DNA of 64,000 nucleotides from CAG-390 sp045636385 (GCA_045636385.1 JAZTXK010000052.1:1-64000); one strand, 5' to 3'; shown: positions 22,156 to 31,607, counted from the first letter of the stretch. Numbers and translations: made by a program. Notes: generated from the letters alone by a model not told the origin.

Positions 22156-23067
22156 TTATTTTTGAAATTCCCGCCGTCTTTCCTCGAAAAGGTCGTAATA
22201 CGCACGGATATTCTCAAGCTCGCTCCAATGCTTTTCACCCGCGGGGTCACCGTCGAGGTCATAAATCTTTGCGCCGCGCATGGAAAGAAGGAATGGCGAA
22301 TGCGTGGAAATAACAAGCTGACAGCCGTAAAAGCGCACCGCTTCCTCAAGAAACTGCGCGAGCTCGCGCTGGAGCTTTGCAGAAAGGCTGTTCTCCGGCT
22401 CGTCGAGCAAATAGAGGGCATTTGAATCTATCTTGTTTGTAAAATACGCGAACGCGCTCTCTCCGTTCGAATGCATTCTGTATTCCGTACCGCGCAATCT
22501 GTCGGCAACATACTGCGATTTCGTGCCTTTGCGGATCTCGTTTCGCTTGCGGAGCTCTTCGTAATCGTCAAGAGACTTCATCTGCCAGCCCGAATGTGTA
22601 AGCTCGCCTTTGATTGATTCGTACTCTGCAACGATATCATCACGGCGGCGGTCGATGCCCTCGTTTATCGAGCGGATGTCGAGAAGATAATCAAAAACTC
22701 CGTCGCTCGTGATTATCGCGCTTCCGTCGGGGAGATAAGGCGTGCCGTAACTGAAGCGGTAATCACATAATTTTATATAATCCTCGATGATTGGGGAATT
22801 ATTAAAGGGCGCGGTTCGTTCGATCTTCAATTTTTCAGCGATCACGTTGAGCAAGGTCGATTTGCCCGAGCCGTTTCCGCCGTAGAATATCGTTATAGGC
22901 TCGAATTCGATCTTCGAAAGTCTCTTGTGCGGAAAGATGCCGAAAGGGTACTGATTCGAGGCATAGCACTGCATATCAAGCTTAGTAAGCTTCCCAGGTT
23001 GGCTAGGGAGCAGATATTCAAGCTCATCCGCATCTGTCGGCAGGGTAAATGATTTCAGATATTGCAT
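22156..23067 (-). CDS. AAA family ATPase (SMC/RecF-like)
   Basis: A 303-residue ABC-class/AAA_23-type ATPase with Walker A GGNGSGKST near residue 65, a short helical insert (about 130-185) in place of a long coiled coil, a signature-like AYFTNK region, Walker B LYLLDEPENSLSA with catalytic Glu, and the switch STHSPFLL. Such stand-alone ATPases are common and of largely unknown role; some are halves of defence systems (for example OLD- or Septu-like), but no nuclease or partner gene is adjacent here. GAAGGAG precedes the ATG. It sits alone between the tRNA operon and the yqeG promoter. Confidence 0.8.
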   Translation of the reverse strand: MQYLKSFTLPTDADELEYLLPSQPGKLTKLDMQCYASNQYPFGIFPHKRLSKIEFEPITIFYGGNGSGKSTLLNVIAEKLKIERTAPFNNSPIIEDYIKLCDYRFSYGTPYLPDGSAIITSDGVFDYLLDIRSINEGIDRRRDDIVAEYESIKGELTHSGWQMKSLDDYEELRKRNEIRKGTKSQYVADRLRGTEYRMHSNGESAFAYFTNKIDSNALYLLDEPENSLSAKLQRELAQFLEEAVRFYGCQLVISTHSPFLLSMRGAKIYDLDGDPAGEKHWSELENIRAYYDLFEERRREFQK

Positions 23068-23155
23068 CGCACTTCTCCTTCAAGATCATATTGACTTAAT
23101 TATACCATATTACATAGAAAAAGTCATCACAATTTTAAAAAAATCTTCTTTTCTC

Positions 23156-23184
23156 TTGCTAAAATAATATTTTTATGATAAAAT
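23156..23184 (+). promoter_or_regulatory. Promoter of yqeG operon
   Basis: TTGCTA (23156-23161), 17-base spacer, TAAAAT (23179-23184), 30 bases before the ATG. Confidence 0.7.
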
Positions 23185-23214
23185 ATAATAAATATCACTT
23201 TAATGAGGACTAAA

Positions 23215-23730
23215 ATGCTCTCAAAATTACTGCCATACAGAATTTTTGATAAATTCGACGACATAGCGCCCGAATATCTTTCATCCCTCGGCGTGCGTTT
23301 TCTTTTCAGCGACGTTGATAACACTCTCGCGCCGTATGAGGTGCCCGAGCCCGACGAGCGTATCCGCGCGTGGCTCGATTCGATGAAGGATGCGGGCATC
23401 ACCGTCGTTCTTGTATCCAACAATCACGGCGACCGCATTGAGCTTTTCAACCGCACTCTCGGTCTTGATGCTTATGCCGATTGCAAGAAGCCGGGCAAGA
23501 AACGTCTTGGAGAAATTATGAAAAGTCACGGCGCAACTGCCGATAACAGCGCGTTTCTCGGCGACCAGATATTCACCGACGTACTTTCTGCGCGAAATCT
23601 CGGCATAAAAATCGCACTGCTCGTACCGCCGATCAAGGACAAGCTGACGCTCTTTTTCCGCTTCAAGCGGTTGATGGAAAAGCCGATCATCCGCAGATAT
23701 TATAAGATTCACGGAGGCGATAAAAAATGA
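23215..23730 (+). CDS. YqeG family HAD IIIA-type phosphatase
   Basis: A 171-residue haloacid-dehalogenase hydrolase. Motif I is altered to FSDVDNTLAPYE, motif II lies in VVLVSNNHGDR, the motif III Lys in CKKPGKKRLG, and motif IV in FLGDQIFTDVLSARNLG. The family (YqeG/GEP4-like) includes phosphatidylglycerophosphate phosphatases; the bacterial role is unproven. ATG 23215 is chosen over one five codons earlier because GAGG at 23206 is correctly placed for it. The next gene overlaps by four bases. Confidence 0.88.
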   Translation: MLSKLLPYRIFDKFDDIAPEYLSSLGVRFLFSDVDNTLAPYEVPEPDERIRAWLDSMKDAGITVVLVSNNHGDRIELFNRTLGLDAYADCKKPGKKRLGEIMKSHGATADNSAFLGDQIFTDVLSARNLGIKIALLVPPIKDKLTLFFRFKRLMEKPIIRRYYKIHGGDKK

Positions 23731-24575
23731 TAACTGCAAAATTCGGTCCCGCAGGCAACTGCGATGCCTTTTACGCCTCGGGCAGAAAGGCGACCGTTGA
23801 GGCTCCCGCGTGGCTTCGTCAGATCGGACTTGATGCATACGAATTTCAAGCGGGCAACGGACTCCGCGTTTCGAATGCAACGCTGACCGCTATCGGAAAT
23901 CAGGCAAAGGAACACGGCATTGCGATGTCGCTCCACACGCCGTATTTCATCTCCCTTTCGGGCGTTGACCCCGAAAAGAGGCTCAAAAGTATAACTTATA
24001 TAAAAGATTCGCTTCACGCCGCTTCTCTGCTCGGCGCGGATATAATCGTCATCCACACGGGAAGCGCGGCAAAGATCTCGCGCGAGGAAGCGCTCTCGCT
24101 TGCCGCAGACACGCTTTATAAAACTCTTGAAGAAATCGGTGACCAGCCGATCAAGCTCGGTCTTGAAACAATGGGCAAGATCAATCAGCTCGGTACGCTT
24201 GAGGAAGTCATCGCACTATGCAAGATCGATCCGATATTCTGTCCCGTTGTTGACTGGGGGCATCTCAACGCGCGCGCTGTGGGCGGTCAGTTTCCCGATT
24301 CGGATGCATACCGCAGAGTCTTCCACACTATCGGTGAGGCTTTGGGCGACAGCTATGCACAGAATCTCCACTGCCATTTTTCGAAGATCGAATACACCTC
24401 CGCGGGCGAGAAGCGCCATCTGACCTTCGAGGATACGCTCTACGGTCCGCACTTTGAACCGCTCGCCGAAGTCATCGCTCGCGATTCACTCTCGCCGCGC
24501 ATCATCTGCGAGTCCGCGGGAACGCAGGCGGATGACGCGCTCTTTATGAAAAACACTCTGAAAAATTTAATTTAA
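23727..24575 (+). CDS. TIM-barrel AP endonuclease-family protein (endonuclease IV-like)
   Basis: A 282-residue protein of the xylose-isomerase-like TIM barrel family, close to deoxyribonuclease IV. Metal-binding landmarks are seen: SLHTPYFISL near residue 70, IVIHTGSA near 110, LGLETMGK near 145, PVVDWGHLNAR near 175, LHCHFSKIEY near 215 and ICESAG near 265. The pattern of His, Glu and Asp is that of a three-zinc AP endonuclease site, so a role in base-excision repair is likely, though an uncharacterised sugar isomerase is possible. It overlaps yqeG by ATGA and is followed 19 bases later by a peptidase gene. Confidence 0.8.
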   Translation: MITAKFGPAGNCDAFYASGRKATVEAPAWLRQIGLDAYEFQAGNGLRVSNATLTAIGNQAKEHGIAMSLHTPYFISLSGVDPEKRLKSITYIKDSLHAASLLGADIIVIHTGSAAKISREEALSLAADTLYKTLEEIGDQPIKLGLETMGKINQLGTLEEVIALCKIDPIFCPVVDWGHLNARAVGGQFPDSDAYRRVFHTIGEALGDSYAQNLHCHFSKIEYTSAGEKRHLTFEDTLYGPHFEPLAEVIARDSLSPRIICESAGTQADDALFMKNTLKNLI

Positions 24576-24594
24576 CTTATATACGGAAGGAAAA

Positions 24595-25683
24595 ATGAAA
24601 ATGTCCAAACTCCAGAAACTCCGCTCCGCTATGGCGGAAAAAGGCTTTGACGCCGTTATCATCACATCCGAGGTAAATCAGAGATACATCACGGGCTTTA
24701 ATTTCCAGGACGGTCTTGTTCTCGTGACCGCGACCCGCGCAGTTCTCATTACAGACTTCCGCTACATCGAGGCAGCAAAGGCATCGAAGGCGGCGGGTAT
24801 ATTTGAAATCATCACACCCGACAAGCGCCACTCCGCAGTTGTTGCAGAGATCGTCAAGGATTGCGGCGGCAAGGTTGCCGCAGTTGAGGAAGCAAAGATC
24901 TCGCTTTCGGGCTACGAGGCATTCAAGGCAGCTCTCGAGGGCTGCGAGGTCAAGGGCGGCGCATCCGCTATCATCGACGGCCTTCGTGAGTTCAAGGATG
25001 CCGACGAGATCGCATCCACCGCAAAGGCTCAGGATATTGCGGACGCGGCATTCAAGCACATCATTGAATTCATCCGTCCCGACATGACCGAGATCGACGT
25101 TGCTCTCGAGCTTGAATTCTTCATGCGCGCACACGGTGCGGAATCGACCGCTTTCGACACCATCGCGGTATCGGGCAAGGCTTCCTCTCTCCCCCACGGC
25201 GAGCCGAGAAACGTTCAGCTTGAGAAGGGCTTCCTCACAATGGACTACGGAGCAAAGATCGACGGCTACTGCTCGGATATGACCCGTACCATCGTCATCG
25301 GCAAGGCTGACGACGAGATGAAGCGTCTTTACAACACCGTTCTTGAAGCACAGCTTGCAGCGCTTGCAGCCGCAAAGCCGGGCGCGCTCTGCCGCGAGAT
25401 GGACAAGATCGCGCGCGACATTATTGACAACGCGGGTTATTCGGGAACCTTCGGTCACTCCCTCGGCCACGGTGTCGGAATGTATATCCACGAGGCACCC
25501 GGACTTTCGCAGAAGGTTATGCCCGCCGACCGCAAGCTCACTCCCGGTCATATCGTTACTTTCGAGCCCGGAATCTACATCGAGGGCAAGTACGGATGCC
25601 GCATCGAGGATATGGTTGCCGTTCTTGAGGACGGAATTCTCAATTTCACCCATTCCCCCAAGGAACTCATTGAGATTTATTAA
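24595..25683 (+). CDS. M24 family aminopeptidase (Xaa-Pro peptidase)
   Basis: A 362-residue cytoplasmic peptidase with the creatinase N-domain (about residues 5-125) and the pita-bread catalytic domain (about 135-355). Metal ligands are in MDYGAKIDGYCSDMTRT (two Asp), GHSLGHGVGMYIHEAP (His), FEPGIYIEGKYGCRIED (Glu, Glu). It removes N-terminal residues before proline. GGAAGG lies before the ATG. It appears to be the last gene of the yqeG operon, before a terminator. Confidence 0.92.
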   Translation: MKMSKLQKLRSAMAEKGFDAVIITSEVNQRYITGFNFQDGLVLVTATRAVLITDFRYIEAAKASKAAGIFEIITPDKRHSAVVAEIVKDCGGKVAAVEEAKISLSGYEAFKAALEGCEVKGGASAIIDGLREFKDADEIASTAKAQDIADAAFKHIIEFIRPDMTEIDVALELEFFMRAHGAESTAFDTIAVSGKASSLPHGEPRNVQLEKGFLTMDYGAKIDGYCSDMTRTIVIGKADDEMKRLYNTVLEAQLAALAAAKPGALCREMDKIARDIIDNAGYSGTFGHSLGHGVGMYIHEAPGLSQKVMPADRKLTPGHIVTFEPGIYIEGKYGCRIEDMVAVLEDGILNFTHSPKELIEIY

Positions 25684-25738
25684 ATCCGCCGCTTAAATGC
25701 ACTTTTTGGGCACTTAAGCCAAAGATAAACTAAAAATT

Positions 25739-25775
25739 TACCCCACTCTACCGGCAGTAGAGTGGGGTATTTTCA
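25739..25775 (+). terminator. Terminator after the M24 peptidase
   Basis: Stem CCCCACTCTAC / GTAGAGTGGGG with a five-base loop, then TATTTTC. Confidence 0.8.
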
Positions 25776-25803
25776 TATTCTACCTCGATTTTTGAGCAGT
25801 AGG

Positions 25804-25832
25804 TTGCTTCTACCGACCTTTTGGAATATAAT
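25804..25832 (+). promoter_or_regulatory. Promoter of the hemolysin III gene
   Basis: TTGCTT (25804-25809), 17-base spacer, TATAAT (25827-25832). The -35 lies in a small GTAG...CTAC dyad (about 25799-25813). Confidence 0.7.
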
Positions 25833-25861
25833 ATTGGCATAACCAAACGCGAGGTAAACAA

Positions 25862-26521
25862 ATGAGCAACGCAGAAGCAAAAAAACTACTCCCCAACTAC
25901 ACACTCGGCGAAGAGCTTTGGAATTCGATCAGCCACGGACTCGGTGCGCTATTCGGCATCTTCGCTCTGATAACAACGCTTATCAAGGCAGACGGCGTGC
26001 GTGAGACCGTCGCTTGCGCGATATACGGCGCGTCGCTGATACTTCTCTATACCGTATCCTGCGTCTATCACTCACTCGCACCGAACGTCGGAAAGCGCGT
26101 GATGCAGATACTTGACCATTGCACGATATATCTCCTGATCGCGGGAACGTACACCCCCGCGGCACTTATAGGAGTTTACAAAGCCGAACCGAAAACGGCT
26201 TGGGTGGTATTCGTACTCGTATGGACTCTCCTCGTTCCCGCCGTTACACTCACCGCCGTTAATATGGAAAAATTCAAGGTCTTTTCAATGATCTGCTATA
26301 TCGGAATGGGATGGTGTATCGCGATCGACTTCTCCTCCGCCGTTGAGGGTATGGGTGCGGCAGGATTCGGATTTATGCTTGCGGGCGGCATCGCATACAC
26401 CATCGGAGCAATATTCTACGGACTCGGCAAAAAGCGCAGATATATCCACTCGGTATTTCACATTTTCGTCGTCATCGGAAGCGTGCTTCAATATATCAGT
26501 ATAATTGAATATTGTATGTAA
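25862..26521 (+). CDS. Hemolysin III family membrane protein (PAQR/YqfA-like)
   Basis: A 219-residue, seven-helix membrane protein of the progestin/adiponectin-receptor (PAQR) family. Signatures are LGEELWNSISHGLGALFG at the N-terminus, VYHSLAPNVGKRVMQILDHCTIYLLIAGTYTP in the middle, and YIHSVFHIFVVIGSVLQY at the C-terminus, bringing the conserved Ser, Asp and three His residues of the zinc-dependent hydrolase site. Despite the name, haemolysis has been shown in few members; ceramidase- or lipid-hydrolase-like activity or membrane-fluidity sensing is more likely. GAGGT precedes the ATG. Single-gene transcript. Confidence 0.9.
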   Translation: MSNAEAKKLLPNYTLGEELWNSISHGLGALFGIFALITTLIKADGVRETVACAIYGASLILLYTVSCVYHSLAPNVGKRVMQILDHCTIYLLIAGTYTPAALIGVYKAEPKTAWVVFVLVWTLLVPAVTLTAVNMEKFKVFSMICYIGMGWCIAIDFSSAVEGMGAAGFGFMLAGGIAYTIGAIFYGLGKKRRYIHSVFHIFVVIGSVLQYISIIEYCM

Positions 26522-26551
26522 AAAGATGGCTCAAAAAGAGCCATCTTTTTT
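26519..26551. terminator. Bidirectional terminator between hlyIII and the alpha-galactosidase
   Basis: AAAAGATGGCTC / GAGCCATCTTTT stem with an A5 loop and T-runs on both strands. Confidence 0.9.
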
Positions 26552-26554
26552 AGT

Positions 26555-28477
26555 TTAATATTTATAAAACAGTATCATTCCTTCGCGCTTGCAGAGCTTG
26601 ATCTTAACACCTTCGCGAAGTTCATGCGGATAGTACGTTCTGCCGTCCGACGTTTCGTATACCGCGCCGTCTTCGACGCAGGGCAGTTTTAGCGTAAAGA
26701 TATCATCTTCCGCATCCGCATTTCTGATGATCTGCACAAATCCGCGGCGTTTCTCGGCATCGTCAAACTGCATTGCGTACCAATCCTCGGTCGAGCCATT
26801 ACATTCGGTTATCGGATAATAATCGCCTTCAAGCTCGATCTCGGCGGCTTTGCGCCAAATAGATTGCATTTCGAGCGCGACCGTATAATCCTGTGCATCG
26901 TAGCGGATCATATCGGTCATAGAGGGCGTGAACGCGTTGTGGTAAGCAAAGACATCGGGATCGTGCTCCTTGCCGTTATAGGTGCCGCTTTCCTCGTCGA
27001 ACCAATTCATATTGTGCGCGCGGAAGTAGGGGATCCACTCGAACATCTCGTGGTGCTGCTTCTGCTTGATGGGATGGTCGCCGTAGCCGACATCGGTGTA
27101 ATGCAGAGTGATCGCGCGGCGCATCGTTTCGAGGTCGTTTCTACGTCCGCCCGAAGCGCAGGAGTCGATTATAAGTCCGGGATTTCGGAGCACGAGCTCA
27201 TCCCAATATGCGAGGTAACCCATCGCGTGGCGGTTTTCAAGGAAGCCGATGCGGTCGGGCGCCTCGTTTGCTTTCCAGATCGGAAGCGGATCGAAATTGA
27301 AATCCTGGCGGTATATCTTCACGCCCGAAGCCTTTATGATCGAGTCAACTCGGTCGGTGATCCACGCTCTCGCCTCGGGATTACCGAGGTCGAAAAGTTT
27401 ATTGTCACTTCCATCAACGGAAAGAAGATATTCGGGATGCTCGCGGTCGATCTCCTCATCCTTACGAACTCTTTCGGGCTCGAACCAAAGAAGGAAATCT
27501 ATACCGTTTTCCTTGCAAGCATTTCCAATCGGTGCAAGTCCGCGCGGGAAACGAGCTTCGTCCACACGCCAAGTGCCTATACGCGGCCAATTATAGTCGC
27601 AAGGATACCATCCCGCATCAACCCACCATACGTCGGGCTTCATGCCCTTTCTTAAATACTCCGAAAGCGCGTGAAGCTGATTTTCCTCCGTTGCGCCCGT
27701 AAATTCGGGCTTGCCCTCTGCACGGAAATAATGCAGGCAGAGCTTGGGCGGCATCATCGCACCGTTATCCTTGGGCAGAATATGCGCGAAATAGAATCTT
27801 CGCCAGATATTGATGCCTCGGTATTCACTACCCGCGCCGTAAGCCATCAGGGTGAGCCTGGGCGAGGTGAAGGATTCACCCGCAGAAAGACGCGTATGGC
27901 ATCTTTCCTGCCCGCAGAGGAAGGATACGCCGCGCTCCGTGGGTGCGATCTCGGCGATCCACTTTGCGGGAAATCCGATAGCGGCACGGAGCTCAACACC
28001 TTCACCGCGCATTGTCATATAGGGGAAAGCACCCTGACAGGACGTTCCCGAATACGGTGTAAGAGTTATCTTTTCATCAACGTTCTTTTCAAAGAAGCTA
28101 TATCCGTCGCGCTTGCAGGTATCGCCGTTGCCGTATTTCAGCGTGCTTTTTCCGCACGCGATCTCGCCGCCGACACGAAGCTCGGAGATTATGGGAGTAT
28201 CCTTCTTACCGTTATTTGTAAGCGTAACTCTCCACTCGGTCACGGGGAAATCGCGATATTCGGTATACTCCGCGCGGACGGTAAGTCCCGATCTGTTTTT
28301 GCCTTCGATAACGGTTCGCGCGATATTCGAATCTATAAACTCGCGGCTGACCTTGGGCGAGAATTCCTCGGGAATTCCTTTGATCACACGTCTGCCGAGC
28401 TTGAAGGAAAGCGGAACCTCCTCGGGCGATGTGTATTTAAGTATCATCGGGATATAGGACATATTTACAGTATTCAT
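26555..28477 (-). CDS. Alpha-galactosidase, GH36-type
   Basis: A 640-residue cytoplasmic glycoside hydrolase of clan GH-D. An N-terminal beta-sandwich (about 1-240) precedes a TIM barrel with WWVDAGWYP, LLWFEPERV, the nucleophile in KIYRQDFNF, and the acid/base in IDSCASGGRRNDLETMRR, then a C-terminal beta domain. It should release alpha-1,6-galactose from raffinose-type sugars or galactomannans; other GH36 activities cannot be ruled out. No signal peptide, so it acts on imported oligosaccharides, but no sugar transporter is adjacent. The ribosome binding site is weak (GAAGAGAAG). It lies downstream of, but is separated by a terminator from, the MBL lipoprotein gene. Confidence 0.88.
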   Translation of the reverse strand: MNTVNMSYIPMILKYTSPEEVPLSFKLGRRVIKGIPEEFSPKVSREFIDSNIARTVIEGKNRSGLTVRAEYTEYRDFPVTEWRVTLTNNGKKDTPIISELRVGGEIACGKSTLKYGNGDTCKRDGYSFFEKNVDEKITLTPYSGTSCQGAFPYMTMRGEGVELRAAIGFPAKWIAEIAPTERGVSFLCGQERCHTRLSAGESFTSPRLTLMAYGAGSEYRGINIWRRFYFAHILPKDNGAMMPPKLCLHYFRAEGKPEFTGATEENQLHALSEYLRKGMKPDVWWVDAGWYPCDYNWPRIGTWRVDEARFPRGLAPIGNACKENGIDFLLWFEPERVRKDEEIDREHPEYLLSVDGSDNKLFDLGNPEARAWITDRVDSIIKASGVKIYRQDFNFDPLPIWKANEAPDRIGFLENRHAMGYLAYWDELVLRNPGLIIDSCASGGRRNDLETMRRAITLHYTDVGYGDHPIKQKQHHEMFEWIPYFRAHNMNWFDEESGTYNGKEHDPDVFAYHNAFTPSMTDMIRYDAQDYTVALEMQSIWRKAAEIELEGDYYPITECNGSTEDWYAMQFDDAEKRRGFVQIIRNADAEDDIFTLKLPCVEDGAVYETSDGRTYYPHELREGVKIKLCKREGMILFYKY

Positions 28478-28492
28478 TATCTTCTCTTCCCG

Positions 28493-28523
28493 AAAAACGC
28501 ACAGAACAGGTCTGTGCGTTTTT
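28493..28523. terminator. Terminator between the MBL lipoprotein and GH36 genes
   Basis: AAAAACGCACAGA / TCTGTGCGTTTTT stem with a five-base loop and T-rich ends. Being between two minus-strand genes, it separates their transcripts. Confidence 0.85.
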
Positions 28524-28527
28524 CATT

Positions 28528-30312
28528 TTATTTGATCTCTTTGAGTGTCGCAAGACTTATCAGACGAACCTCGTTCATCAAATAGATCTCGGGATCGTAA
28601 TTCTTGATGACATATACGTTTACCTCGTAAGCGTATTTGCTCGTGGGAGTAAACTTATTCATATTTGTTGAGGTAACTACAAGTATCTCGGGCTTAACGG
28701 CATCGTAAAACTTGATCGTCGCGTTTCTCGCGCGGTAGCTGTCGCGGTTATGAGCGTGGTGCGGCGTTGTTACGATATCGGAATTGAGATATGCCGCGCC
28801 GTAGCGGTCTACCATATTGTCAAGAACGATATTCGTCGAGTCGCCCGTGAGCATACAGGTGTTGCCCTCGGGAGTAACGGCTCTCACAACCGTGCTCATA
28901 GAGTTTCCGTCGCCCGCATCCTTCTCTGCATCGGCACGCTCAAAGCCTATGACGAGCGGAATAAAGTCGGACATTGATGCAAGTATCTCAATATCCATAC
29001 CGGGGAAACGGTAGATCTGACCCGTCAGGCATTTATACACGGGAATCTTTCCGCCGCCGAGGGTGAAAATCGCATCCTCTGTGCTCGTCATCTGTCCCGC
29101 GCTTATGCACTGCGTCTGCTCCTTGGTATTGCAGAAATTATAGATAAAGGATTCGATCTTTATCGCTTTTTCGTTTTTATATTTTGAAACGAAGGATTGG
29201 AATGCGCCCGTGTGGTCGCCGTGGAAATGTGAGAACATCCACGCGCGGACGGTCACGTTTTTCGGATCGGGAGCATATTTCAGAAGGGTTTCGTAGATAT
29301 GCGTTGCCTGATAGACGTTCTTGTTTCCGCCGTCGTATACCATAAACGTGCCGTCTGCAAAGCGAATAATGCAGCCCTGCGCATCTCCCGAAACCTTACC
29401 TTCTTCATTATACGTGGAAAGAACAATAAAAGCGGGGTCGCAGATATTTTTATACTCTACCTCATCAAGAGACGGAAGAAGCGCATTTTCGGCGATTATA
29501 ACGCGGGTTTCGCCCGTGTTTTCGCAGTAGTAATAGTAGAGCATTTCCTCTTCCTTGGTATAAGTGGAATAGGAATTGCCCGCTATTTCGTTTTCGCTGT
29601 AAAGAGAATATCCCTCGCCCGCGAGAACCTTTTCGTAGCTCTCGTACATTTCAGCATCGGTATCGTAGATCGTAACCTGATAATAGCGGTCGCCGAGCTC
29701 CGAAATATCCTCGATCTTACCGCCCGGATACCCGGGTACGTTTCTGAACTTGCGGTAATCGCGGTTACTGCTGTCGCAGACACTCCAGAAACCCGAGGGG
29801 AGCACACACTTGCCCTCCTTGGTTTCCTTATCTACCCAATGCAGAAAATTCTCAAAGGCATCGTTGAAGCCCTCGCGCTCGTGACCCGTAACGACGATCT
29901 TGTTGCCGAGTGCCATACAGATCGCGGTATTATAAGGGATCTCCGAAATCGCAACGTCAAATTCCTCGAGATCAACAAAACTGAGGAGTATCTCCTTAGC
30001 CGAAGGATCAGCATTTTCACCGTCGACGTTCTTCGATCTAACGATCTCGGGCTTGACTCCGCACTTTTCTTCGATAAGGCTTTGAAGCTTACGCGCGGCA
30101 TTGAATTCGTCATCTGTGTCATCGGAAGGATAAACTATACGGTATTCGCAGACGCCGGGGGAAAAAAGGACTATGCCTTCCTCAATCAGCTCCGCTGTCG
30201 TATCGGGATTGGGCGGTGCGGTAGTTTCTTCCGCACCACCGCCGTCGCAGGACACGAGCAGAACGCAGAGCAAAAACGTGAGCAGCATAAATAGAGCGCG
30301 TTTTTTCATCAT
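28528..30312 (-). CDS. MBL-fold metallohydrolase lipoprotein
   Basis: A 594-residue secreted lipoprotein. Signal peptide with lipobox (LLVSC near residue 22). Residues about 45-160 form an alpha/beta domain (CEYRIVYPSDDTDDEFNAAR...EILLSF) like the N-terminal domain of alpha-glucuronidases and hexosaminidases. The C-terminal half is a metallo-beta-lactamase fold of the ComEC type with FSHFHGDHTGAF for the HxHxDH metal motif, CMLTGDS, and TTPHHAHN. The substrate is unknown; extracellular MBL proteins of this type may cleave nucleic acids or phosphodiesters. It starts two bases after the oxidoreductase stop, so the two genes are one operon. Confidence 0.78.
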   Translation of the reverse strand: MMKKRALFMLLTFLLCVLLVSCDGGGAEETTAPPNPDTTAELIEEGIVLFSPGVCEYRIVYPSDDTDDEFNAARKLQSLIEEKCGVKPEIVRSKNVDGENADPSAKEILLSFVDLEEFDVAISEIPYNTAICMALGNKIVVTGHEREGFNDAFENFLHWVDKETKEGKCVLPSGFWSVCDSSNRDYRKFRNVPGYPGGKIEDISELGDRYYQVTIYDTDAEMYESYEKVLAGEGYSLYSENEIAGNSYSTYTKEEEMLYYYYCENTGETRVIIAENALLPSLDEVEYKNICDPAFIVLSTYNEEGKVSGDAQGCIIRFADGTFMVYDGGNKNVYQATHIYETLLKYAPDPKNVTVRAWMFSHFHGDHTGAFQSFVSKYKNEKAIKIESFIYNFCNTKEQTQCISAGQMTSTEDAIFTLGGGKIPVYKCLTGQIYRFPGMDIEILASMSDFIPLVIGFERADAEKDAGDGNSMSTVVRAVTPEGNTCMLTGDSTNIVLDNMVDRYGAAYLNSDIVTTPHHAHNRDSYRARNATIKFYDAVKPEILVVTSTNMNKFTPTSKYAYEVNVYVIKNYDPEIYLMNEVRLISLATLKEIK

Positions 30313-30314
30313 TT

Positions 30315-31607
30315 TCAGTTCATTTTAACCTTATCAAAGGACATATCGATATCCTTCTTTGACCATCCAAGGCCGAGGTAATCGTTATCCTCCCAAGCAG
30401 CCCTTGCCTTATCAAGCGCTTCGGGGAGAGGCTTCCACGCTACTGCGCGGGGCGGATGGTCTGCGGGATCGTCGCCTTCCTTGAGGAAAGGAGTCCAGGT
30501 ATCGTTTTCATACTTCTTGCGATCCTCCTCGTCATCCCACTTGGGCATATCGAAGGGCTGTCCGCCCGAAAGCACGGACTTCCAAGCAAGGATTCCGACA
30601 GCTGACATAGCGCAGGCACGGTAAACGTTAAGATAAGGCTGTTCGTTCTTGCGGATAGCCTCGCCGAAATAATACTGTACCCAGAAATCTCCGCCGCCGT
30701 GGCCTGCCGCAGATGCGAGCTCGCCGAAATCGGGCCAATCGGGGGCGTAGGAGCGGTATGCGGGCTGACCCATACGGCTGACGTCCGAATGGTAAACGAC
30801 CACGTTACCCGTAGATCTCTCGACCTCGGCAGAGCCGTGTGTGCCGTAAAGACGTGCAATACCCGAATGAGTTCTGAACGCGCCCTGAAGCGTGCGTACA
30901 ACCGCGCCGTTATCCATCTGACAGACGATAACTCCGCCCGAATCCTGCTGACGGTATTCGTATTCGCGGTAGCTCTGATCCTTGATCTGCGGAACGAAGC
31001 CGTTAACGCGAACGGGCATAGTTCCCGTTATATACATCATCTGCGCGATCGCGTGAGTGCAATAATAAGTTGAAGGGATCTGATTGCGCCAATGGTATTC
31101 ACCGGGCGCGTATTTATAGGTGGTGGAGTTAGACATGGGGTGGCAGTATTCAGCCTCGCCGTAAAGCATCTCTCCGAGCTCGCCCGATTCGTAAAGGCGC
31201 TTGATCTCAAGGCGCTGCTTTGTAAAGGGATAGTTTTCCGCGATCATATATATCTTGCCGGTCTCTTCTACCGCGCGGCAAAGCGCAACACCCTCTGCGA
31301 GAGTGGACATTGCGGTGCACTCGGAAAGAACGTGCTTGCCCGCGCGCAGAGCCTTGATGGCAAATTCTGCGTGCTCATTAAAATAGTTTGCAAGAACAAC
31401 CGCATCGATATCCGACTTGAGCATTTCATCGTAATCTGTGAAGGTCATAAGAGTGCCGTCGGTATCATACTGAGATTTGATAACCTCTAGCTTCTCGGGT
31501 CTGCGGTCGCAAACCGCCGCAAGCTTAAGCCCCGTGCAGGATACAGGCTTCATAAAGGTTTTTCCTCTGCCGGTTCCCACAACACCTATTCTGATTTTAG
31601 TCTCCAT
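30315..31607 (-). CDS. Gfo/Idh/MocA family oxidoreductase
   Basis: A 430-residue NAD(P)-dependent sugar or inositol dehydrogenase-type protein. The Rossmann motif is GVVGTGRGKTF at the N-terminus; HVLSECTAMSTLAEG gives the conserved EKP-like segment, here with Cys in place of Lys-Pro; and the YHWRNQIPSTYYCTHAIAQMMY region carries the catalytic-site His and Tyr. The altered EKP motif may change cofactor use. ATG 31607 is chosen because AAGGAGG precedes it. It is first in an operon with the MBL lipoprotein. The substrate is unknown. Confidence 0.85.
   Translation of the reverse strand: METKIRIGVVGTGRGKTFMKPVSCTGLKLAAVCDRRPEKLEVIKSQYDTDGTLMTFTDYDEMLKSDIDAVVLANYFNEHAEFAIKALRAGKHVLSECTAMSTLAEGVALCRAVEETGKIYMIAENYPFTKQRLEIKRLYESGELGEMLYGEAEYCHPMSNSTTYKYAPGEYHWRNQIPSTYYCTHAIAQMMYITGTMPVRVNGFVPQIKDQSYREYEYRQQDSGGVIVCQMDNGAVVRTLQGAFRTHSGIARLYGTHGSAEVERSTGNVVVYHSDVSRMGQPAYRSYAPDWPDFGELASAAGHGGGDFWVQYYFGEAIRKNEQPYLNVYRACAMSAVGILAWKSVLSGGQPFDMPKWDDEEDRKKYENDTWTPFLKEGDDPADHPPRAVAWKPLPEALDKARAAWEDNDYLGLGWSKKDIDMSFDKVKMN

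Noticed and set aside
22156..23067. Phage-defence system centred on the AAA ATPase
   Set aside because: No nuclease, toxin or reverse transcriptase gene is adjacent; the ATPase stands alone between a tRNA operon and housekeeping genes.
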